NCBI GenBank assembly: GCA_019187185.1
Contig: JABAQU010000020.1
Span: forward strand, 62,001-126,000
DNA: 64,000 nt
Source of the DNA: Steroidobacteraceae bacterium
Lineage (GTDB): Bacteria > Pseudomonadota > Gammaproteobacteria > Steroidobacterales > Steroidobacteraceae
Direction: 5' to 3'
The notes beneath the pieces are model-generated. The model was given only the letters and a program-made list of their open reading frames with translations. It was not told the origin of the DNA and searched no databases. Each line of letters opens with the position of its first letter. The stretch's first letter is position 1. Both the position numbers and the translations under genes were made by a program. Positions 24,516-33,297 of the stretch are shown here, piece after piece.

Positions 24516-27500
24516 GTGTCGCCGCACATGCGCGCACCGAAGCTCGGCCTCTCCGGGCGTCTCGCGGCGACCTTCCAGGCAAATCCCCTCACGCCGATCC
24601 TCGCACTCCTCGGCCTGCTGCTCGGCGGCGTCGCCGTGATGGTGACACCCCGCGAAGAGGAGCCGCAGATCGACGTGACGATGGCGAATGTCCTCGTTCC
24701 GTTCCCGGGCGCCGATGCGCGGGAAGTCGAACAGATCGTCGCCATTCCGCTCGAACAGAAGCTGGCCGAAATCGAGGAGGTCAAGCACACCTATTCGGTC
24801 AGCCGCCCGGGTCTCGCCGTGCTCACCGTGGAGTTCGAAGTCGGCGTGAAGCGTCAGGCAGCGCTCGTGCGCCTCTACGGCAAGGTTTTCTCGAATCAGG
24901 ACTGGCTGCCGCCGCATCTCGGCGTGGGCCAGCCCGTCGTCAAGCCGAAAGGCATCGACGACGTCCCGGTGATGACACTCACACTGTGGACGGACGACAC
25001 CGCGCGCAGTGCGCTCGAGCTGGCTGAAGTCGCGCATGCCCTCGAGACCGAGCTCAAGCGTGTGCCGGGCACGCGCGACGTCTACACCGTCGGTGCGCCG
25101 GAGCGCGCGCTGATGGTCACGCTCGATGCTGCGCGCCTCGCGAGCCACGAACTGACCGTCCACGATCTCGCCACATCGCTCGAGGCCGCCAATCTCGCCC
25201 GGCAGGCCGGCGAACGGATCGGCGCGAACGGCGTATCTCAGGCGACGGCTGGCCGGTTCCTCGTGGATCGTGACGACGTGGCCGGGCTCGTGCTCGGGCT
25301 TGCGAACGGGCAGCCGGTGCGTCTTGCGGATGTGGCGACGGTCGAAGATGCGGCCGATACGCCGGCGCGTTATGTCTGGCACGGCGCGCCGGCGGGGCGC
25401 GCCGGCCCGGCGAGCGGCATCGCCCCCGCCGTCACGCTCGCCATCGCGAAAAAGCCCGGCAGCAACGCCTCCGACATCACGCAGACCATTCAGCGGCGCG
25501 TCGGCGAGCTTTACGGGCAGGTCATTCCCGACGGCGTGCATGTCGAGGTGACGCGCGACTACGGCCGGACCGCGAGCGACAAGGCGCTGACGCTGATCAA
25601 GAAGCTCGTGTTCGCGACCCTGTCGGTGGTGCTGCTGGTGCTGTTCGCACTCGGCCGGCGCGAGGCCATCGTGATCGGGTCGGCGGTAATACTGACGCTC
25701 GCGGTCACGCTGTTCGCGTCGATGGCGATGGGCTTCACGCTGAATCGCGTGTCGTTGTTTGCGCTGATCTTCTCGATCGGCATCCTCGTGGACGACGCGA
25801 TCGTGGTGGTCGAGAACATCCACCGGCACATGGCGCAAGGCGGCCGGACGCTCCGCGAAGCGATCCCGCCCGCGGTCGACGAGGTCGGCGGCCCGACCAT
25901 CCTCGCCACGTTCACCGTGATCGCGGCGCTGTTGCCGATGGCCTTTGTCACGGGACTCATGGGCCCGTACATGCGGCCCATTCCGGTCAACGCCTCGGTC
26001 GGCATGCTGCTGTCGCTCGCGATCGCGCTCATCGTCACGCCGTGGCTGTCGCTGAAGCTCCTGAAGCGCCACACAGCCGTGCCCGGCCATGCCGCGGGTA
26101 CCATGGCCGCGCGCCTGCATCGCCTGTTCGAACGCGTGATGACGCCGTTCCTCGCGCACGAGGGCGGCGCGCGCCGCCGCCACCGCCTGTTCGTCGCGAT
26201 GGCGGCGCTCGTCGTGCTCGCGGCGAGCCTCGCGGGCTTCCGGCTCGTCGTGCTGAAAATGCTACCGTTCGACAACAAGTCGGAGCTGCAGGTCGTGGTG
26301 GACATGCCGGAGGGCCGCACGCTGGAAGACACCAACGCGCTGCTGACGGATCTCGCGGCCGTGCTCGATCGCACGCCCGAAGTGCTGCACTACCAGGGCT
26401 ATGCGGGGACCGCCGCACCGATCAACTTCAACGGACTCGTGCGCCAGTACGACCTGCGCAGCGGAGCCAATGTCGGCGACCTGCAGGTGAACCTCGTCGA
26501 TCGCCATGAGCGTGATCGCCAGAGCCACGACATCGCGGTCGCGCTGCGCCCGGAGCTCGCATCGATCGGGAGCCGCCACGGAGCTTCGGTCAAGGTCGTG
26601 GAAGTGCCTCCGGGCCCGCCGGTGCTGTCACCGATCGTCGCGGAAATCTACGGTCCGGAGTACGGCAGATTGCGCGCCGTCGGCCGGGCGCTGGAGCAGC
26701 GCTTCCTCGCGACGGACGGCATTGTCGATGTCGACACGAGCGTCGAAGCCGATGCCTCGCGCGACATCCTCGCGATCGATCGCGTGCGCGCCGCGCGGCT
26801 CGGCGTGCCGCAGTCGACCATCACCGAAGCGATCGCCGCAGGTCTCGCGGGACTCGATGCGACTTACGTGATCGACGGCAGCTCGAAGTATCCGCGCCCG
26901 ATCCGCCTGCGCCTGCCCGCAGCCGACCAGGCCTCGATCGATCGCGTGTTGTCGTTGCGTGTTCGTGGCGGCGCGGGTCAGCTGGTACCTCTCTCCGAAC
27001 TTGTTGCCGTACAGCAAGCGGCATGGGACGGCGCGATCCATCACAAGGACTTGCTGCCCGTCGTGTACGTCATGGGCGACGAAGGCGGCGCCGTGGACAG
27101 TCCGCTCTACGGCATGTTCGATCTCGTCGGGCAGGTGTCGGACCACGAGATCGGCGGCGAGGCGCTGTCGCAGCACTTCGTCGCGCAGCCCGAAGATGCG
27201 GGCACGTTCGCGATCAAGTGGGACGGCGAATGGCAGATCACTTACGAGACCTTCCGTGACATGGGCCTCGCCTACGTCGGAGGCATGGTGCTGATCTATC
27301 TGCTCGTCGTGGCGTACTTCCGCAATTACGTGGTGCCCCTCGTGATCATGGCGCCGATTCCGCTCACCGTGATCGGCGTGATGCCGGGGCACGCGCTGCT
27401 CGGTGCGCAGTTCACCGCCACCTCGATGATCGGCATGATCGCGCTCGCCGGCATCATCGTGCGCAACTCGATCCTGCTCGTGGATTTCATCAACCACCTG

Positions 27501-27746
27501 CTCGAGCGCGGGCATACGCCGGAGGCGGCCGTGATCGATGCCTGTGCGGTGCGCGCCCAGCCGATTGCGTTGACCGCGCTCGCGGCGATGGCGGGCGCCT
27601 TCTTCATTCTCGACGACCCGATCTTCAATGGACTGGCGATCTCGCTGATATTCGGCATTCTGGTGTCGACTGTGCTGACACTCGCCGTCATTCCACTCCT
27701 CTACTACACACTGATCACGCATCGCGCGAGGGAGACCACGACATGA
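24516..27746 (+). CDS. RND-family efflux permease (AcrB/MexB-like)
   Basis: A 1076-residue inner-membrane pump of normal RND size with twelve TMs and two large periplasmic loops. The proton-relay aspartates in TM4 are Asp426 and Asp427 (SIGILVDDAIVVVENIHRH), as in HAE-type drug/hydrophobe pumps. The N-terminal PREEEPQIDVTMANVLVPFP matches the branch commonly annotated as acriflavin-resistance-like, of unknown substrate. The start is GTG at 24516 or ATG at 24528; neither has a strong ribosome site, in keeping with coupling to the adaptor. The stop overlaps the next gene (ATGA). Linkage to thioredoxin, OsmC and an SQR-like flavoprotein suggests export of a sulfur-reactive or redox-active compound. 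Confidence 0.93.
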   Translation: MSPHMRAPKLGLSGRLAATFQANPLTPILALLGLLLGGVAVMVTPREEEPQIDVTMANVLVPFPGADAREVEQIVAIPLEQKLAEIEEVKHTYSVSRPGLAVLTVEFEVGVKRQAALVRLYGKVFSNQDWLPPHLGVGQPVVKPKGIDDVPVMTLTLWTDDTARSALELAEVAHALETELKRVPGTRDVYTVGAPERALMVTLDAARLASHELTVHDLATSLEAANLARQAGERIGANGVSQATAGRFLVDRDDVAGLVLGLANGQPVRLADVATVEDAADTPARYVWHGAPAGRAGPASGIAPAVTLAIAKKPGSNASDITQTIQRRVGELYGQVIPDGVHVEVTRDYGRTASDKALTLIKKLVFATLSVVLLVLFALGRREAIVIGSAVILTLAVTLFASMAMGFTLNRVSLFALIFSIGILVDDAIVVVENIHRHMAQGGRTLREAIPPAVDEVGGPTILATFTVIAALLPMAFVTGLMGPYMRPIPVNASVGMLLSLAIALIVTPWLSLKLLKRHTAVPGHAAGTMAARLHRLFERVMTPFLAHEGGARRRHRLFVAMAALVVLAASLAGFRLVVLKMLPFDNKSELQVVVDMPEGRTLEDTNALLTDLAAVLDRTPEVLHYQGYAGTAAPINFNGLVRQYDLRSGANVGDLQVNLVDRHERDRQSHDIAVALRPELASIGSRHGASVKVVEVPPGPPVLSPIVAEIYGPEYGRLRAVGRALEQRFLATDGIVDVDTSVEADASRDILAIDRVRAARLGVPQSTITEAIAAGLAGLDATYVIDGSSKYPRPIRLRLPAADQASIDRVLSLRVRGGAGQLVPLSELVAVQQAAWDGAIHHKDLLPVVYVMGDEGGAVDSPLYGMFDLVGQVSDHEIGGEALSQHFVAQPEDAGTFAIKWDGEWQITYETFRDMGLAYVGGMVLIYLLVVAYFRNYVVPLVIMAPIPLTVIGVMPGHALLGAQFTATSMIGMIALAGIIVRNSILLVDFINHLLERGHTPEAAVIDACAVRAQPIALTALAAMAGAFFILDDPIFNGLAISLIFGILVSTVLTLAVIPLLYYTLITHRARETTT

Positions 27747-28387
27747 TCCGCAAATCCGTCTTCGCTGCCGCGGGACTGTACGCCGCGATGCTCGCCCTCG
27801 CCGCCGGCTGCGCGAAGCTGCCTGTCGAGCGTGACGCGCCGCTTCGCGCGTCTCCCGACGCCGACCTCGAGCGCGCCAGGGCTGCGGCGCTGACGTTCAA
27901 CAACCGGTTGCGCGGGCAACTGCAGGCCGCGATGGCCACAGGGGGCCCAGTGACCGCAGTCGAGGTCTGCCACGGCGAGGCGCCGCAGATCGCCGCCGCA
28001 GTCATGCAGGAACACGGTGTACGCCTCGGGCGCGTAGCGCTCCCCGGCCGGAATCGCAACGCGGCCCAGGCGGCCGGGGACTGGCAGCTCGCGACACTGC
28101 AGGCATTTGCGCGAGCGGTCGAACGCGGGGCCGCAGCCGGCGAGCAGCTCGCCGTGATGCGCGACGGCCTGCCGGCCGGTGTCGCGCTGCGCATGATGCG
28201 CGGCATCGCCACCGAGCCGCTCTGCCTCGCCTGCCACGGGGCGCACATCGCGCCGGAGGTGCGCGCCGCAATCGACAGGCACTATTCCGACGACCATGCC
28301 ACCGGCTTCGAGGTCGGCGACCTGCGCGGCGCGCTGTGGGTCGAAGTACCCGCCGGAGAGGTTTCCGCGACTGGAGGACATCCGTGA
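27743..28387 (+). CDS. DUF3365 (Tll0287-like) haem-binding lipoprotein
   Basis: A 214-residue protein. It has a lipoprotein signal (LALAAGCAK, Cys23), then the DUF3365 fold with VEVCHGEAPQIA (Cys76-His77) and one c-type haem motif CLACH (161-165). DUF3365 domains occur as periplasmic haem sensors or redox proteins. It ends with the usual GDLRGALWVEVP strand. ATG at 27743 overlaps the RND permease stop by four bases, and a GTG for the OsmC gene overlaps its own stop, so it is embedded in the operon. A periplasmic electron-transfer or sulfur-sensing function is plausible, not shown. Confidence 0.85.
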   Translation: MIRKSVFAAAGLYAAMLALAAGCAKLPVERDAPLRASPDADLERARAAALTFNNRLRGQLQAAMATGGPVTAVEVCHGEAPQIAAAVMQEHGVRLGRVALPGRNRNAAQAAGDWQLATLQAFARAVERGAAAGEQLAVMRDGLPAGVALRMMRGIATEPLCLACHGAHIAPEVRAAIDRHYSDDHATGFEVGDLRGALWVEVPAGEVSATGGHP

Positions 28388-28863
28388 GCATCGACAGTCC
28401 GATCCGCATCCATCTCGAACAGGAGAGCGACTACGCCTTCCGCGTGCACTTCGACGATGCCGCGCTCGCGCCGCTCCTGACCGACGAACCTGCACCGCTG
28501 GGTCACGACCTGGGGCCGAATCCGTCGCGCATGCTGCTGGCCGCGATCGCCAATTGCCTCGTGGCCAGCCTGCTGTTCGCGCTGCGCAAGCACAGGAACG
28601 AGCCGGGCCGACTCGTGGCGGAGATCACTGCGGCTCCTCGGCGCAACGAACAGGGCCGCTGGCGGATACCGGCGGCATCGGTCACGCTGCGACTTCCGGG
28701 GCGCGCAGCGGACTTGCGCAGTCTCGACCGCGTCCTCGCGCAATTCGAGGACTTCTGCATCGTCACCCAGAGCGTGCGTCACGGCATCGAAGTGGACGTG
28801 GCCGTCGTCGACGGCGAAGGTGCAGTCCTGCTCGGCACGCGGGACGCCGGGGGTGGGTCGTGA
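28384..28863 (+). CDS. OsmC-family protein
   Basis: A 159-residue OsmC/Ohr-fold protein with the two conserved cysteines: Cys58 in LLAAIANCLVASLL and Cys125 in FEDFCIVTQSV. OsmC and Ohr enzymes reduce organic hydroperoxides, and some of them also act on organic persulfides and hydrogen sulfide-derived species. The start is GTG at 28384, overlapping the stop of the DUF3365 gene, with a GTGA junction again at its own end. It would act in the cytosol, possibly recycled by the thioredoxin encoded next. It is a little longer than E. coli OsmC at the N-terminus. Confidence 0.88.
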   Translation: MSIDSPIRIHLEQESDYAFRVHFDDAALAPLLTDEPAPLGHDLGPNPSRMLLAAIANCLVASLLFALRKHRNEPGRLVAEITAAPRRNEQGRWRIPAASVTLRLPGRAADLRSLDRVLAQFEDFCIVTQSVRHGIEVDVAVVDGEGAVLLGTRDAGGGS

Positions 28864-29300
28864 GCGGAACCACCGTGCAACTGGCCTGCCCGCACTGCAA
28901 TGCAATCAACCGCGCGCCCGGCGAGCGCGTGGGCGAGGCGCCGAAGTGCGGCCGCTGCCATGAGCCGCTGTTTGCGGGCAAGCCGATTGCGCTCGACGCC
29001 GCGGCTTTCGACGCACACGTGAACCGCACCGACCTGCCGCTGCTGGTCGATTTCTGGGCGCCTTGGTGCGGGCCCTGCAAAATGATGGCGCCACATTTCG
29101 AAGCGGCCGCCGTGCAACTCGAGCCGGCGATGCGTCTCGCGAAGATCGATACGCAGGCGCAGCCGGACCTCGGTGCGCGCTTCGCCATCCGCAGCATACC
29201 GACGCTCATCCTGTTCACGGGCGGCCGCGAACGCTCGCGCATGTCGGGCGCGATGGCGGCTGCCGATATCGTCCGCTGGGCACGGGAGCAATCCCGATGA
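28860..29300 (+). CDS. trxC: Thioredoxin 2 (TrxC-like) with zinc ribbon
   Basis: A 146-residue thioredoxin. The N-terminal zinc ribbon has Cys10, Cys13, Cys30 and Cys33 (CPHC and CGRC), followed by a classic thioredoxin domain with active site WAPWCGPCKM (Cys70, Cys73) and cis-Pro segment IRSIPTLILF. This is the E. coli TrxC architecture, a disulfide and persulfide reductant tied to oxidative stress. The GTG start at 28860 overlaps the OsmC stop by four bases, and the SQR-like ATG overlaps its own stop. Within this operon it could regenerate the OsmC protein or reduce persulfides on proteins. Confidence 0.93.
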   Translation: MSGTTVQLACPHCNAINRAPGERVGEAPKCGRCHEPLFAGKPIALDAAAFDAHVNRTDLPLLVDFWAPWCGPCKMMAPHFEAAAVQLEPAMRLAKIDTQAQPDLGARFAIRSIPTLILFTGGRERSRMSGAMAAADIVRWAREQSR

Positions 29301-30427
29301 AGAAGCTCGTGATCCTCGGCAGCGGATTTGCGGCATTGACGACGATCCGCAGGCTGCGCGCACGCGGTGCGGATGCCGACATCACGGTCGTATCGCCGCG
29401 CAACGAACTCGTCTATCTGCCGAGCCTGATCTGGATTCCGTCGGGCAGGCGGCGCGGCGCCGATCTGCGCATGCCGCTCGCCGGGTTCTTCGAGCGCCAG
29501 CAGGTGAGCTGGCATCGCGGCGCCGTCCAGGGTGTCCACGACGGTGGGCGGCGTGTCGTGACCGACAACGGAGAGATCGGCAACGACTATCTCGTCGTCG
29601 CCACGGGCGGGCGATATCTGCGCGCACTGCCGGGGATCGAGCACGCGATCATTCCGTGCGAGGGCATCGAGTCCGCCGAGGCCATTCGCGACCGGCTCGC
29701 CGCGCTGGATGGCGGCACTGTCGCAGTGGGCTTCGCCACGAATCCGCAGGAACCCGGCGCCGTGCGCGGTGGCCCGATGTTCGAGTTCCTGTTCGGCATC
29801 GACACGCTGCTCCGGCAGCAAGGCCGGCGCGACAGGTTCAGGCTCGTGTTCTTCAATCTGTCGACGGAGCCCGGTCAGCGGCTCGGGCGATCAGCCGTGG
29901 CGAAGCTCCTTTCGCACATGGCTCGGCAAGGCATCGAGACAAGACTGGGCCACAAGATGGTCCGCCTCGAGGCCGACAGGGTCGTGACCGACGGCGGGGC
30001 CTTCGACGCAGACCTCATCCTCTTCATGCCCGGCCTGACGGGCCCGGCGTGGCTCGAGGGGAGCGTATTGCCACGCTCGCCGGGCGGCTTCGTCGCCTGC
30101 GACGAAACCTGCCGTGTGCGCGGGCTCGAGCGCGTGTTCGCAGCGGGTGATGTCGGCAGCTACCCGGGCCCGGACTGGATGGCCAAGCAGGCGCACCAGG
30201 CAGATCTGCAGGCCGACGCCGTGGCGCGGAACATCGCCGCCGAGCTGCGCGGCGGCGGGCCGCCGCGTCACGAATTTCGGACGGAGCTCGCCTGCATCGT
30301 GGACACGCTCGACAGCGGCATGCTGGTCTACCGCCGTGGATCGCGCAATTTCACGCTGCCCCGCTCGCGCCTGCTGCACTGGGCCAAGCGGCGGTTCGAG
30401 GAACGTTACCTGAACACCTACCGATGA
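29297..30427 (+). CDS. SQR-like FAD/NAD(P)-disulfide-type oxidoreductase
   Basis: A 376-residue flavoprotein. It begins with KKLVILGSGFAALTTIRRLR and has the second FAD contact VFAAGDVGSYPG near residue 280, the order seen in sulfide:quinone reductase (SQR), flavocytochrome c sulfide dehydrogenase and NDH-2. Cysteines lie at 121, 268, 272 and 333. Cys333 in ELACIVDT fits the C-terminal catalytic Cys of SQR. The segment GAVRGGPMFEF aligns with the second catalytic Cys region, but Arg157 replaces that Cys. So sulfide oxidation of the classical kind is doubtful. It is the last gene of the coupled operon (ATGA with thioredoxin). The C-terminal amphipathic end (HWAKRRFEERYL) could touch the membrane. 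Confidence 0.87.
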   Translation: MKKLVILGSGFAALTTIRRLRARGADADITVVSPRNELVYLPSLIWIPSGRRRGADLRMPLAGFFERQQVSWHRGAVQGVHDGGRRVVTDNGEIGNDYLVVATGGRYLRALPGIEHAIIPCEGIESAEAIRDRLAALDGGTVAVGFATNPQEPGAVRGGPMFEFLFGIDTLLRQQGRRDRFRLVFFNLSTEPGQRLGRSAVAKLLSHMARQGIETRLGHKMVRLEADRVVTDGGAFDADLILFMPGLTGPAWLEGSVLPRSPGGFVACDETCRVRGLERVFAAGDVGSYPGPDWMAKQAHQADLQADAVARNIAAELRGGGPPRHEFRTELACIVDTLDSGMLVYRRGSRNFTLPRSRLLHWAKRRFEERYLNTYR

Positions 30428-30494
30428 GGCGAATGATCCTGCGTCCTTGCCGGTAGACTACGCACCAGTCGTCAAGCGGGGAACGAATGCTGGC

Positions 30495-31295
30495 GTGACA
30501 GTCACGATCGCCGATCTGGATTTCGGCCGCCTTTATCGCGACCACATGATCGCTGCCGCGCGGATACCGAGGCCGGCGAGCGCCTGGGACACGCGTGCCG
30601 CCGACCTGCAGCAGAAAGCGCCCAACAGTCGCTATGCGCAGGCGTTCATCGCCCGCATGGACCTCGCGGACGCGAGCACGCTGCTCGACGTGGGCTGCGG
30701 GCCGGGCACGATCGGCCTGCCCCTCGCCCCGCGCCTCGAGCGCGTGTACGGCCTCGATTACAGTCGCGCGATGCTCGACGCGCTCGAGGCCAATGCCGTG
30801 CGGCAGGGGCTCACGAACGTCACGGCGCTCAATCTCGCATGGGAAGACGACTGGTCGGACGTGCCCGTGTGCGACATCGTCGTGGCCTCGCGTTCCACCA
30901 ACGTGCAGGACATGGCCGCGGCGCTCGCGAAGCTCGACGCGAAGGCGCGCCGGCGCGTGTACCTGACCCACCAGGTCGCGCGCCACCAGTTCGACCCGGG
31001 CGCGATCGAAGCGCTGGGTCGCAAGCTCCTGCCGCCACCGGACTACATCTACATCGTGAACATCCTGCACGGCATGGGCATTCACGCGCGGCTCGACTAC
31101 ATCGAGAGCGACCATCGCCTCGCGCCGGCCGCCGACTTCGACGAGCTCGCGAGGCGCATCGCCTGGTCGCTCGGCGCATTGACGCCGGAGGAACTCGGCC
31201 GACTGCGCGACTGGCACGAGCGCTCGGCGCCGTCTGCAAGGTCGAATGCCGCCGCACCCATGCGCTGGGCGTTCATCTCCTGGGACAAGCCTTAA
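30495..31295 (+). CDS. Class I SAM-dependent methyltransferase
   Basis: A 266-residue protein (from GTG 30495) with the AdoMet motif I LLDVGCGPGTIGLPLAP, followed by an acidic strand (YGLDYSRAMLDAL) and motif II-like CDIVVASRSTN. The C-terminal part resembles the uncharacterised methyltransferases found beside radical or cobalamin genes; no substrate domain is recognisable. A TTG at 30447 would add 16 residues, but GGGGAACG lies about 11 bases before the GTG, so I prefer that. It follows the sulfur operon by 67 bases and may or may not be transcribed with it. Confidence 0.83.
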   Translation: MTVTIADLDFGRLYRDHMIAAARIPRPASAWDTRAADLQQKAPNSRYAQAFIARMDLADASTLLDVGCGPGTIGLPLAPRLERVYGLDYSRAMLDALEANAVRQGLTNVTALNLAWEDDWSDVPVCDIVVASRSTNVQDMAAALAKLDAKARRRVYLTHQVARHQFDPGAIEALGRKLLPPPDYIYIVNILHGMGIHARLDYIESDHRLAPAADFDELARRIAWSLGALTPEELGRLRDWHERSAPSARSNAAAPMRWAFISWDKP

Positions 31296-31310
31296 CAATC
31301 CGGAGGCCAC

Positions 31311-32432
31311 ATGTTCAGATTCCACGACCTGCGGATCCTCTGCGCCACCGTCGCACTGCTGTCGGCGTGCACCGCGACGACCGGCAAGAGCTTCACGACC
31401 ACCGAGATCGTGAAATTCGACTCGCCGTGGGCGATGGCATTCCTGCCCGACGGGCGTCTCCTCGTCACCGAGATGGCGGGTGTGCTCAAGCTCTACGACC
31501 CGAAGGGCGGCTCGACCGGCATCATCAGTGGCGTCCCCGCGGTCGTACACAAGGGCCAGGGTGGGCTCGGCGATATCGTGCTGCACCCGCAATACCCCTC
31601 GAACGGGCTCGTCTACTTCAGCTACGCGGAGGCCGGAGACGGCGGCGTCGGCGCCGCGGTTGCGCGTGCGCGGCTCGTGCTCGACGAGCACGGCGGCGGC
31701 ACCCTCGCGGATGTCCGGGTGATCTGGCGGCAGGTACCGAAGACGAGCGGCGCGGGCCATTTCGGTCATCGCATCGCGTTCGACCGCGACGGCAAGCTGT
31801 GGATCAGCTCGAGCGAGCGCCAGAAGTTCGATCCCGCACAGGACATGGGTTCGAACCTCGGCAAGATCGTGCGTCTCAACGACGACGGCAGCGTGCCCGC
31901 CGACAATCCGTTCGCGGACCGCGGCGGCGTCGCCGCGCAGGTCTGGACGCTCGGCCATCGCAATGTCCTCGGGCTCGCCTTCGACTCGCATGGGCAGCTG
32001 TGGGCGGACGAGATGGGCCCGAGGGGCGGCGATGAACTGAATCGCATCGAGCGCGGCGCCAACTACGGCTACCCGATCGTGTCGAACGGCGATCATTACG
32101 ACGGCCGGACGATTCCGGACCACGATACGCGCCCCGAGTTCCGCGCGCCGGTGATCAGCTGGACACCGGTGATCTCGCCGTCGAGCCTCGCGTTCTACGA
32201 CGGCGCCTTGTTCCCGCAGTGGAAAGGCAACGCCTTCATCGGCGGCCTGTCGTCGCAATCGCTCGTGCGCATCGAATTCCAGGGTGCGACCGCCCGCGAA
32301 GCGCAGCGCTTCGACATGGGCCGGCGCATCCGTGCCGTGAAGCAGGGACCGGACGGTGCACTCTGGCTGCTGGAAGACGGCACGAATGGCGGGCGGGGCT
32401 GGTTGCTGAAGCTGACGCCGCCTCGCCCCTGA
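31311..32432 (+). CDS. PQQ-dependent aldose sugar dehydrogenase (YliI/Asd-like), lipoprotein
   Basis: A 373-residue six-bladed propeller of the glucose/sorbosone dehydrogenase family. The lipobox LLSACTATT suggests a lipoprotein facing the periplasm. Family motifs include SPWAMAFLPDGRLLVTEM, GQGGLGDIVLHPQY, GHRIAFDRDGKLWIS, LGHRNVLGLAFD and the PQQ/Ca region DEMGPRGGDELNRIERGANY. Such enzymes oxidise aldose sugars to lactones and pass electrons to the respiratory chain. No PQQ biosynthesis genes are in the window. RBS CCGGAGGCC precedes the ATG. It converges with the amidotransferase gene. Confidence 0.92.
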   Translation: MFRFHDLRILCATVALLSACTATTGKSFTTTEIVKFDSPWAMAFLPDGRLLVTEMAGVLKLYDPKGGSTGIISGVPAVVHKGQGGLGDIVLHPQYPSNGLVYFSYAEAGDGGVGAAVARARLVLDEHGGGTLADVRVIWRQVPKTSGAGHFGHRIAFDRDGKLWISSSERQKFDPAQDMGSNLGKIVRLNDDGSVPADNPFADRGGVAAQVWTLGHRNVLGLAFDSHGQLWADEMGPRGGDELNRIERGANYGYPIVSNGDHYDGRTIPDHDTRPEFRAPVISWTPVISPSSLAFYDGALFPQWKGNAFIGGLSSQSLVRIEFQGATAREAQRFDMGRRIRAVKQGPDGALWLLEDGTNGGRGWLLKLTPPRP

Positions 32433-32472
32433 GGTTCATGCGAGGAGACACCCGGCGCTGGCCGGCGGCAGG

Positions 32473-33234
32473 TCATTCCTCCAACGCGTGATCCGAGCGC
32501 AGCGCCTTGCGCCGCGCGGGTCGCCCGACCAGGTCGAGGAATTGATTGAACGTGCATTCTGCGAGCGGCTGCATGCGCGCGAGGCTGGCCGCGGTGGCGG
32601 CACGAATGGATGCCGCGTCCTGCCCGATTGCGGCAGCTTGCAATTCCCGCCGCAGCGCCGGCAGCCGCAACCAGCGCTCGATCAGCCTGCCGTCGGCCTC
32701 CATGTGAAACTGGAAGCCGTAGGCATTGCGGCCGTAGCGGAAGGCCTGTTGTTCACACGTTGCCGTACGTGCCAGTTGCACGGCACCGGCCGGCAGCCCG
32801 AATGTGCGGCCGTGCCACTGGAACACCGGCGCTGTCGCCCCGACGTGTGCCAGCACGGGATCCTGCCGGCCGTGATCCGTGATGGCGAGGTCGTACCAGC
32901 CGATTTCGTGCTGCGTGTGCCGCATCACTGGTGCACCGAGCACGTGCGCCAGGAGTTGCGCACCGAGGCAGATGCCGAGCACCGGTTTGTCCTGGCGAAG
33001 GGCCGTCTCGATCGCATCGAGTTCCGTGCGCAGATGGGGAAAGCGCTCCTGCTCGTCCACGTTCATCGGGCCACCGAGCACGATCAGCGCCTGGTATCGG
33101 TCCACTTGTGGCCGTGCGTCGGGATGGCGCTCGAAGTTGTGGAAGCGGATGCGATGGCCGCGCGCGCGGATGCGCGCGTGCAGTGTGCCGAGCGGCTCGG
33201 CTGCGACGTGCTGGAAAACCATCAACCGGGACAT
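32473..33234 (-). CDS. Class I glutamine amidotransferase-like protein
   Basis: A 253-residue GATase1 domain protein. The nucleophile elbow is GICLGAQLLAH (Cys89). The His-Glu pair is in FQFHMEAD (His177, Glu179). The oxyanion strand LIVLGGPMNVDEQ is present. The stand-alone form resembles GuaA-like and gamma-glutamyl-hydrolase-type proteins (YfeJ/PuuD-like) rather than a biosynthetic subunit. It probably hydrolyses a gamma-glutamyl or glutamine amide; no partner synthetase is adjacent. It sits between convergent PQQ dehydrogenase and co-directional SDR genes. ATG at 33234 is the natural start. Confidence 0.88.
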   Translation of the reverse strand: MSRLMVFQHVAAEPLGTLHARIRARGHRIRFHNFERHPDARPQVDRYQALIVLGGPMNVDEQERFPHLRTELDAIETALRQDKPVLGICLGAQLLAHVLGAPVMRHTQHEIGWYDLAITDHGRQDPVLAHVGATAPVFQWHGRTFGLPAGAVQLARTATCEQQAFRYGRNAYGFQFHMEADGRLIERWLRLPALRRELQAAAIGQDAASIRAATAASLARMQPLAECTFNQFLDLVGRPARRKALRSDHALEE

Positions 33235-33297
33235 CTGCCGCCACGATAGGCAGCCTGGCGGACCGGGGCAAGCGGTTTCGCCTGCAGCCTGAACGGC

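Noticed and set aside
30351-32258. A 635-codon minus-strand frame across the methyltransferase and PQQ dehydrogenase.
   Set aside because: Low-complexity His/Arg/Val composition, no motifs, and it lies opposite two genes with clear active sites.
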